A DNA stretch of 28,765 nt from Paramecium octaurelia (Eukaryota > Ciliophora > Oligohymenophorea > Peniculida > Parameciidae). Where the stretch lies: the NCBI GenBank assembly GCA_905182995.1, contig CAJJDP010000009.1:1-28765 (forward strand), read 5' to 3'. Positions 12,783 to 20,290 of the stretch are shown piece by piece (position 1 is the stretch's first letter; the number at the start of each line of letters is the position of its first letter). The notes below the pieces were generated by a model. It did no database searches. It was given only the letters and a program-made list of their open reading frames with translations, and was not told the DNA's origin. The position numbers and the translations under genes were made by a program.

Positions 12783-12935
12783 AGAAGAAAAGCTTTCTTA
12801 CATTATTATTTATAAGATGGTATGGATGAAATGGAATTCACAGAGGCTGAGTCAAATCTGAATGATTTTATCTCTGAGTATTTTGAATGTTGTTGTGGTA
12901 TATCAGAATACGATGAAGAGGAGTAAGATTATTGA
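11641..12935 (+). CDS. Highly divergent beta-like tubulin
   Basis: ATG at 11641 to TGA at 12933 gives 420 aa after removal of one 32-nt intron, close to the usual tubulin length of about 445. The N-terminus [17 protein letters not shown] parallels the first strand and T1 loop of tubulins. [20 protein letters not shown] (about 233-252) followed by PRLHF matches the T7-loop region. RRKAFLHYY and [18 protein letters not shown] (about 371-399) match the conserved C-terminal helices. An acidic tail (YDEEEQDY) follows. The glycine-rich GTP-binding T4 loop, normally GGGTGSG, is replaced by SSGSSSQ at about 139-145. The T3 GAGNNWA region is also unrecognisable. Nucleotide binding may therefore be altered or lost. 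Ciliates have several divergent tubulins (eta, theta, iota, kappa) linked to basal bodies; this may be one of those or a fast-evolving relative. The exact class cannot be decided here. The intron is needed for frame; a one-base error near 11990 is the alternative. Confidence 0.85.
11903..11934 (+). other. Likely 32-nt intron in the tubulin gene
   Basis: It starts GTGAAT and ends TTGTAG. Removal joins codon 88 in phase 1 and moves the frame by two, into the frame that encodes all conserved tubulin motifs. GTG is a weaker start than the usual GTA, so a frameshift further on is an alternative. The same segment in copy 1 is 10508-10539. Confidence 0.55.
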
Positions 12936-13315
12936 TAAGCCTTATGAGAATAATTATAAATTATTGATAATACATACATAAAGTCATTTTTTGAATATTT
13001 TTAGAGAATATTAAAGTCTTTTAGTTGAAACAAATCAAAATTTATCAACAGCTTATTGATATGATTATTATTAGTCCCATAATTTCGAATTATATATTAT
13101 TATTATTAATTCTTATCTGTTTATAACTTTTTGGATGAGTCTTTTAATTCATCTATTGGAATATCTCCATCAAATCTTTTCACCTTGAAATTATTTATTA
13201 TTATATTATTGCATTTCTCTAATAAAAATTGATATTAAACATTTAATTATCTAATCATGTATTTCTATAAGCGACTCTTTGCTATATATTTCTACTCGCT
13301 TTGTTAATTTTTAAT
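12936..13315. other. AT-rich convergent spacer
   Basis: This lies between the tubulin stop and the stop of the minus-strand ORF. It consists of mostly A/T repeats such as TTATTATTA around 13060-13110. No reading frame is supported. Confidence 0.4.
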
Positions 13316-13848
13316 TCATTTTTTTTATTTTACATAATTCAGACAATGACCATCACTAATTCTTTCATCATTAATGAGGATAATCTAAGGTTGTCTAGTC
13401 CCATATAATACTAACTTATAAACTTTGTTAATATAATAATTAACTTCTTCAATGTGCAAGACGTTAAGATAAACATCAGTAGTGTAATATTACTTGATGT
13501 ATAAATATAAATGAATTGATTCTCTAAATTATAATGATATCTAAACTAACATATAAATAATCTAATTCGATTTTGGTGAAAAATACAAAAATAATCAATA
13601 TTACATATATCTCAAAAATATTGATCAAAAAAGGAGCAATTCTAATTAAAGCATCTGTAAAATTTATAAGCTACTTAAGAATAATAACATTATAAATTAC
13701 CTAAAAAAGGGTTTAAATACTTTTCATTTTCTCGAATTATTTCTTTATTCTACTATGAAATTAGTGAATATAACTAAACAATTAATTCTATTTGGATAAT
13801 ATCTAAATAATAGTTATTAGTTTAAATATTTCTAGTATAAAACAACAT
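13316..13848 (-). CDS. Unrecognised gene with one interrupting insert
   Basis: The proposed start is ATG at 13848 (minus), MLFYTRNIQTNNYY, although the frame is open upstream to 14013. The first segment reads through QLYSLISQQNKEIIRENEK and YKFYRCFNQNCSFFDQYF, then meets TGA at 13612-13614. After a 35-nt segment (13586-13620) the protein continues SPKSNQIIYMLVQIS, DVYLNVLHIEEVNYYINK and YGTRQPQIILINDERISDG, to TGA at 13316-13318. Removing exactly those 35 nt joins the two halves in frame. No known domain is recognised. It is convergent with the tubulin gene and divergent from the ORF starting at 13869, with only about 20 nt between starts. A possible intron at 13701-13720 (GTATTT...TTTTAG, 20 nt) was considered, but the unspliced frame reads better. 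Confidence 0.45.
13586..13620 (-). other. Candidate 35-nt TA-bounded insert breaking an ORF
   Basis: On the plus strand the segment is preceded by AAAAATA (13579-13585) and ends with AAAAATA (13614-13620), so it is flanked by a 7-bp direct repeat that contains TA. It carries one stop in each of the two frames that flank it, and its precise removal restores the minus-strand ORF. That is the behaviour of a ciliate internal eliminated sequence left in place. However, its ends do not clearly match the Paramecium TAYAG consensus, and 35 nt is not a preferred length. A local duplication is also possible. Confidence 0.3.
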
Positions 13849-13868
13849 TGTAATATCATATCCCACCC

Positions 13869-14949
13869 ATGAGTAATTTAGCTATTGTAATCCTTAAAAA
13901 GACATAAAGAGGACTAACTAGTGAAACTATGATATTGGAGGTAAGCATTAAAATTATAGTATAAAATATAAAATTTATAAATTAAAATGATAGCTATAAA
14001 GAAAACAACACATTAATTTATTTGAGATGAACAATTAATAATAAAGTTAGAATTTACTTTAATTATTTTTCCATCAGAATATATTGATGTTTATGAAAAA
14101 TAATAAATTTAAAGATTCACTCAAAAAGTATAAATCTTTTAAAGTTTATTAAATATTGCTATATAGCCTTATTAAATTACTATAATATTTTACTACTAGA
14201 AGAATATATTTCTCAATTTTACAACTTATGTAAACAATTAGGAAATTAACTATATCTTAAATATTAAAAATAATCGACTATAAAAGCAGATTTTATATAA
14301 TAACTATTACAGAAATTTTATGGAAAAACCAAAAAACTACATCATTCTCAAAAATTCGAAACCCGATAATTTGATCATCCTTATTATTAGTTTTAATACC
14401 ATATGATTTAAATTATCATAATTCGCACTAAAATTAATAATCGAATTTCAGTAAGTAAATTATTTTAATGCTTTGAATATGAGCAAACCTGCAAAGAAGA
14501 TTAAATTTGTTGGATTGTTTAAAGAAATTAAATTTTCTATAAAACCATTTTTGCAATAATCATTTAAAATATATTCAGATAAATCATAGCCTGGAATTAA
14601 AAATTTTAAGAAAGCATAATTATTAAGATCCTTTAAATTGATTAATTTATCTAATTATCTGTATATAAATAATACTTTTAATAAATTGACAAGATTCTTA
14701 TTGTCAATCAACGAGTGATTGTTGAAAAAAAACTTAAGGAGCAATTTTAAGAAAACAGTAAAGAATTGCATCTCAATAATAACATTTTTGGGATTATTAG
14801 ATAGAATCTTAAATTATCGTAAAGAGTAAATTACACTAAGATCTGATATTTATAATTTAAGTATTGCTTCTTTATTAATGAAATTTGCAACAATGGTTTT
14901 GGCAGCTTCTTAATAATTTACAACGAAGTTTAAATTTTTAATTATATGA
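13869..14949 (+). pseudogene. Interrupted ORF, first assembly copy
   Basis: Same content as 15569-16649 (described there); this copy lies in the duplicated segment. Its left edge is joined to unique upstream sequence, including the divergent minus-strand ORF. Its start is about 20 nt from that gene's likely ATG, suggesting a shared promoter region. Confidence 0.3.
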
Positions 14950-15200
14950 GTGAAATGATGAGTGTTATTTCAAAATTTTGCTTATATAACAAATCCAAAT
15001 CTTGATGGCTATTATTTAATATATATATAATAGACATTGATTAAAAGTAAATTTGTAAAGAAATAATAGATTATAGGATAGAGGAGATAAGAAAATATCG
15101 GTCAAATCATTTGAATAAATCAACGATCTTTTTATCCTGAAATTTTCTTAGTGCTATTTATTGTATTAATTTTGATTTTGTATTAATATTTGTTTTAAAA

Positions 15201-15551
15201 ATGCAAAAATTAATATCTGATTTAAAGAGCCTTGAAGAATCAAAATAACTTTAAAAGTCAAAGCTACATAACTTATTTCTTGAATTTGATTAGATTAAAA
15301 AAAAATAGTCTGAGATTCTACACCCATCAAACCCAAAAGAAAATTTACTTTTAAGAATTAGACCAGAACTTTTTGCCTTAGTTTTAGAGTTTTTGGATTT
15401 AAAGACCTGTTTTAGATTTCGATTGATGAGTGGGCGTGCCAATATATGTATTATGAAATAGTTACACCAAAAAATAAAGCAATTATAAGATTAATCAGAC
15501 AATTTAGAGTATTAGTTGAATGATTTACAAAATAAATATTCATAAGAATTA
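15201..15551 (+). CDS. Truncated duplicate of the F-box/dynein-like gene
   Basis: It contains the first 117 codons of the gene whose complete form is at 16901-17725, and breaks off at the N at 15552. It is an assembly duplicate for the same reasons as the surrounding 1,699-bp repeat. Confidence 0.85.
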
Positions 15552-15568
15552 NATATCATATCCCACCC

Positions 15569-16649
15569 ATGAGTAATTTAGCTATTGTAATCCTTAAAAA
15601 GACATAAAGAGGACTAACTAGTGAAACTATGATATTGGAGGTAAGCATTAAAATTATAGTATAAAATATAAAATTTATAAATTAAAATGATAGCTATAAA
15701 GAAAACAACACATTAATTTATTTGAGATGAACAATTAATAATAAAGTTAGAATTTACTTTAATTATTTTTCCATCAGAATATATTGATGTTTATGAAAAA
15801 TAATAAATTTAAAGATTCACTCAAAAAGTATAAATCTTTTAAAGTTTATTAAATATTGCTATATAGCCTTATTAAATTACTATAATATTTTACTACTAGA
15901 AGAATATATTTCTCAATTTTACAACTTATGTAAACAATTAGGAAATTAACTATATCTTAAATATTAAAAATAATCGACTATAAAAGCAGATTTTATATAA
16001 TAACTATTACAGAAATTTTATGGAAAAACCAAAAAACTACATCATTCTCAAAAATTCGAAACCCGATAATTTGATCATCCTTATTATTAGTTTTAATACC
16101 ATATGATTTAAATTATCATAATTCGCACTAAAATTAATAATCGAATTTCAGTAAGTAAATTATTTTAATGCTTTGAATATGAGCAAACCTGCAAAGAAGA
16201 TTAAATTTGTTGGATTGTTTAAAGAAATTAAATTTTCTATAAAACCATTTTTGCAATAATCATTTAAAATATATTCAGATAAATCATAGCCTGGAATTAA
16301 AAATTTTAAGAAAGCATAATTATTAAGATCCTTTAAATTGATTAATTTATCTAATTATCTGTATATAAATAATACTTTTAATAAATTGACAAGATTCTTA
16401 TTGTCAATCAACGAGTGATTGTTGAAAAAAAACTTAAGGAGCAATTTTAAGAAAACAGTAAAGAATTGCATCTCAATAATAACATTTTTGGGATTATTAG
16501 ATAGAATCTTAAATTATCGTAAAGAGTAAATTACACTAAGATCTGATATTTATAATTTAAGTATTGCTTCTTTATTAATGAAATTTGCAACAATGGTTTT
16601 GGCAGCTTCTTAATAATTTACAACGAAGTTTAAATTTTTAATTATATGA
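15569..16649 (+). pseudogene. Unrecognised ORF interrupted by in-frame TGAs
   Basis: ATG at 15569 reads MSNLAIVILKKTQRGLTSET, followed by a canonical-looking 19-nt intron at 15641-15659. The frame then reached continues for about 330 codons with TGA at 15723, 16104, 16416 and 16647. The segments between them look coding: YVNNQEINYILNIKNNRL, MEKPKNYIILKNSKPDNL, MSKPAKKIKFVGLFKEI, RFLLSINE, and ASLLMKFATMVLAAS. Leu is mostly TTA/TTG and Arg mostly AGA, as expected for Paramecium. I recognise no family. An overlapping frame (15797-16546) is TGA-free for 250 codons but has poorer codon choice, so the assignment is uncertain. If the first frame is right, the gene is dead or the TGAs are errors. 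The next plus-strand gene starts at 16901. Confidence 0.35.
15641..15659 (+). other. Possible 19-nt intron (also 13941-13959)
   Basis: GTAAGCATTAAAATTATAG has the ideal 5' GTAAG and 3' TATAG ends of a Paramecium intron. It falls after codon 24 of the ORF starting at 15569 in phase 0. Support for the host gene is modest, so the intron is uncertain. Confidence 0.4.
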
Positions 16650-16900
16650 GTGAAATGATGAGTGTTATTTCAAAATTTTGCTTATATAACAAATCCAAAT
16701 CTTGATGGCTATTATTTAATATATATATAATAGACATTGATTAAAAGTAAATTTGTAAAGAAATAATAGATTATAGGATAGAGGAGATAAGAAAATATCG
16801 GTCAAATCATTTGAATAAATCAACGATCTTTTTATCCTGAAATTTTCTTAGTGCTATTTATTGTATTAATTTTGATTTTGTATTAATATTTGTTTTAAAA

Positions 16901-17725
16901 ATGCAAAAATTAATATCTGATTTAAAGAGCCTTGAAGAATCAAAATAACTTTAAAAGTCAAAGCTACATAACTTATTTCTTGAATTTGATTAGATTAAAA
17001 AAAAATAGTCTGAGATTCTACACCCATCAAACCCAAAAGAAAATTTACTTTTAAGAATTAGACCAGAACTTTTTGCCTTAGTTTTAGAGTTTTTGGATTT
17101 AAAGACCTGTTTTAGATTTCGATTGATGAGTGGGCGTGCCAATATATGTATTATGAAATAGTTACACCAAAAAATAAAGCAATTATAAGATTAATCAGAC
17201 AATTTAGAGTATTAGTTGAATGATTTACAAAATAAATATTCATAAGAATTAATAAATCAGGATTTATTGCTAATACGACAAAATGCCCAAAATGGTTTGA
17301 CACAATTAAATAGAGCAGATATTGAAGAAATTAGAATATATTCAAGACCACCTTAGATTGTATCCAAAGTTATTTCATTAGTTTGTATACTTTTGGATTA
17401 GAATATAAAATAAAATTAAGAAAATTGGTCTGATTGCTAAAAGTATTTGAGAGATTCTAATAACTTATTGAATTAACTATTACAATTGGAAATAGAAAAA
17501 ATTTCTGATTCTAAATTGAAGTTGCTTTAAGAAATACATAATGTTTAAGGTTAATAAGTTTAAAATATATCAAAAGGGTGTTATGGTTTTTACCTATTTA
17601 TCAAATCAATTGTTGAAATAAGAGAATCTAAATATTACATTATATAGAATTAAAAGTTAAATTTAGAAAAATCAATTAAATTCAATAAAAGTCAAATAGA
17701 AAAATTACAATAGATATCAAAATGA
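16901..17725 (+). CDS. F-box-like protein with dynein stalk/MTBD-like domain
   Basis: A clean ORF of 274 codons runs from ATG 16901 to TGA 17723, with no intron or shift. Residues 1-45 are coiled-coil-like. Residues about 54-80 (RPELFALVLEFLDLKTCFRF) resemble an F-box, the motif that binds Skp1 in SCF ubiquitin ligases. Residues 82-135 are again coiled-coil-like. Residues about 134-245 resemble the microtubule-binding tip and flanking stalk helices of dynein heavy chains: LNRADIEEIRIYSRPPQIVS, VISLVCILL, NWSDCQKYLRDSNNLLNQLL, EKISDSKLKLLQEI, then VQNISKGCYGFYLFIKSIVE. The order and spacing match that region, including the PP turn and the W..C/A-K..L.D motif. No AAA motor is present, so it cannot be a motor. 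A role linking ubiquitylation to microtubules or cilia is inference. A weakened F-box is possible; the dynein-like match is stronger. The ORF crosses the end of the duplicated segment at 17251. Confidence 0.75.
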
Positions 17726-18057
17726 GATAGAATGAAAATTTATATTTAAGGACATATAAATAAAAAAATAAGGTGAAATCCAATTTTTTTTCTTTTTTAT
17801 TTTTTATTTTATAGAAATTTAATTGTTGAATTGAATACAAAAATAAGTAGAAATGAAAAATTTGAATTCTGACTAAGTTTTTAACATCAATATTATTTTC
17901 TATAATAACTGAAATTTTCTACGAATTAATATTAATCTGAAGTATTCATTATAAGAAACAAAGATATAATAATTTAAGACTTTTTTATTAATTCTCAATG
18001 TCTTGTAAGCGAGTGTTCAATTTATCATTATGGAATGCAAAAATTCTCAGATATTTA
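17726..18057. other. AT-rich spacer up to the sequence gap
   Basis: TGA occurs in all frames soon after the end of the F-box/dynein-like gene. A run of T and A at 17785-17815 is the main feature. No gene is supported before the gap. Confidence 0.4.
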
Positions 18058-18533
18058 NNNNNNNNNNNNNNNNNNNNNNNNNNNNNNNNNNNNNNNNNNN
18101 NNNNNNNNNNNNNNNNNNNNNNNNNNNNNNNNNNNNNNNNNNNNNNNNNNNNNNNNNNNNNNNNNNNNNNNNNNNNNNNNNNNNNNNNNNNNNNNNNNNN
18201 NNNNNNNNNNNNNNNNNNNNNNNNNNNNNNNNNNNNNNNNNNNNNNNNNNNNNNNNNNNNNNNNNNNNNNNNNNNNNNNNNNNNNNNNNNNNNNNNNNNN
18301 NNNNNNNNNNNNNNNNNNNNNNNNNNNNNNNNNNNNNNNNNNNNNNNNNNNNNNNNNNNNNNNNNNNNNNNNNNNNNNNNNNNNNNNNNNNNNNNNNNNN
18401 NNNNNNNNNNNNNNNNNNNNNNNNNNNNNNNNNNNNNNNNNNNNNNNNNNNNNNNNNNNNNNNNNNNNNNNNNNNNNNNNNNNNNNNNNNNNNNNNNNNN
18501 NNNNNNNNNNNNNNNNNNNNNNNNNNNNNNNNN
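18058..18533. other. Assembly gap of 476 N
   Basis: The sequence is unknown. Apparent ORFs that cross it are artefacts of translating N. Confidence 0.99.
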
Positions 18534-18719
18534 TATATCATGCAATTCTCGAGAACTGGATTATATTATTAAAAGGATATTAATTTTCACTGAAATAAAG
18601 AAGAAGATAAACTAAGATAAGAAATTTATGGGAACTAAAGAAAAATCGTTTAGATGCACTTGAAAATAACAAAAAGGACTGATTTCTATTTCTGATTTCT
18701 TATATGAATCTTCAGATGT

Positions 18720-18955
18720 ATGGATTATAAAGAAGTAGAAGATACCATTGAGGAATATATCTGTCCATAAAAAATGAGATTCTTAAACATAAGGGGATGG
18801 TTAAGATTGCAATTAATGAAGTGATTGTATGCTCTTCTGTTTCTTAATCTTTAGATAAGAGGAAATAATTTTATGCTATGATCTTGAGGAAAGATAAAAT
18901 GATAGATTTGTTATCTGATAACTACTGGCTTTCACCAGAATTGTGCTTATATTGA
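18720..18955 (+). CDS. Unrecognised ORF, frame broken in an A run
   Basis: ATG at 18720 reads MDYKEVEDTIEEYICPQK. It then needs one extra A in the six-base A run at 18769-18774 to continue as NEILKHKGMVKIAINEV, SQSLDKRKQFYAMILRKD and DLLSDNYWLSPELCLY before TGA at 18953. The mix of charged and hydrophobic residues is natural. Coding-like sequence upstream (ELKKNRLDALENNKKD at about 18630-18682) suggests it may be the 3' end of a gene that begins in the gap. An antisense ORF also exists, so strand is not certain. Confidence 0.35.
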
Positions 18956-19035
18956 ATTTAAATAATTTAATTAGTACATTGGTATTACTATATCAAATAT
19001 CTGGTTTTATTTGGTTTACTTATTTTTATTAGTGA

Positions 19036-20149
19036 AATATGAACAAAAATTTCAACAATTTTGATAAATGAAATAGAACCTTCTTCATATAATTTCAAAG
19101 AAGAATATTCAGTTAAAATTTCCGATTGAGTTTCAATCGTATTCTTTGCCAAACTGATATATTTATGATTAGCATTTTAGGGCAATTTCGAAAATTACTG
19201 TCAATCTTTTCATAATCCACATATCCTCAATCTTAATTGTTTTAAAAAGTCATCTTTTTGATAACTATAGCAAATCTTTACAAAGATTATCATTCATTTA
19301 CTCCAGCATTCTTCCTTTTGGTCCTCATACATTCCATGAAGTTCTTTCTCTCTTTTTTATAATTTCATCCTTCTATAAGGATCTTCATATTTTTAATTAG
19401 TTATTGACAAGTACAATACATCTGAATAGAGCATATATATTGCCGAGTAATACTTTGGAAAATTTTGCCCACTATTTCAGTATCAATATAAATATTATAA
19501 TAATAATGATATACCGTTTTTGATTTTTAATAAATTAATAACTTTGAATGTTCAATTGAGTCCTTTTACTAATCTTTTTCATGGATTCTTGTAGACTATT
19601 TCCCATCTATGCAGTTATTAATCCTTTCTATTTTCTCAAAGCAATTTCCTGCGGGACAGTGAATATGTGTTTGATGTGTTCCAACTTGATTATTTCCTAA
19701 TTGTCTCGTATATTTTCCATCCATATTCACAAAATTTTACTTATTCATATCCAGGGATTTTCTTCTAAGGGTATTAACTTTTAAATGAAGGAGATATTTT
19801 TCCAGATTACCTTCATATTTAGCCTAATCAAGCTTTTTTTTCTCAGATCCCTCCTTCTATAATTCAATCATGTTAATCATCGCCAGCTAATTTTCCTCAT
19901 TTCCTAAGCTGTCATCATCTATTTCTTTTCATCTTTTACCTTCGTATCATATGATATCCCATTCTATTGTATCATTTACTAGCCAGCCTAAGATTTTTAT
20001 ATGATATCCTTTGGGAAATTCATGTTTAAATAGATAACAACTTAACCTCTTTTAATAAATTCTAAATTATTACCTACTTTTAGTAAAAAGAAACCTTCAT
20101 TCAAATCTTTAGCTGCTTTCCTGTTGCCATTATTGATGATGAAATTCAT
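19036..20149 (-). pseudogene. Unrecognised minus-strand gene with several frame breaks
   Basis: ATG at 20149 (minus) starts MNFIINNGNRKAAKDLNEGF, then FFLLKVGNNLEFIKRGQVV, to TGA at 19877-19879. A second frame is open from about 19928 to TGA at 19365-19367 and includes IDDDSLGNEENQLAMINMIE, THIHCPAGNCFEKIERINN and DTEIVGKIFQSITRQY. A third contributes KYEDPYRRMKLQKREKELHG, and a last one ISLAKNTIETQSEILTEYSS. These fit end to end on one strand with about three shifts near A runs. The product would be roughly 350 aa, rich in Lys, Glu and Asn; I recognise no domain. It lies about 140 nt downstream of the WD40 gene on the same strand. The C-terminal end is uncertain, as one frame stays open past 19036. 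Confidence 0.4.
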
Positions 20150-20290
20150 TATCACATATAATAAGAAAATTTTGGAAATAACCTTTAGAAACCCAAAACT
20201 CTTGTGAGTGATGAAATATTTTGTGTAATAAAAACAAAAATTTGAAAAACCTAATCGATATTGAACATTTTTATGGCTTTTTTATGATAA

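Larger units (their letters stand above)
13853..15551. repeat. 1,699-bp duplicate, copy 1
   Basis: It matches 15553-17251 at a constant offset of 1,700 by eye and ends one base before the single N at 15552. It contains the interrupted plus-strand ORF group and the first 117 codons of the F-box/dynein-like gene. It is interpreted as a redundant contig end. Confidence 0.9.
15553..17251. repeat. 1,699-bp duplicate, copy 2
   Basis: Second copy of 13853-15551. It runs without a break into unique sequence at 17252 inside an intact reading frame, which shows that this copy has the correct downstream junction. The correct upstream junction belongs to copy 1. Confidence 0.9.

Noticed and set aside
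17988..18615. ORFs spanning the run of N on both strands
   Set aside because: They exist only because N was translated through; the real sequence is unknown.
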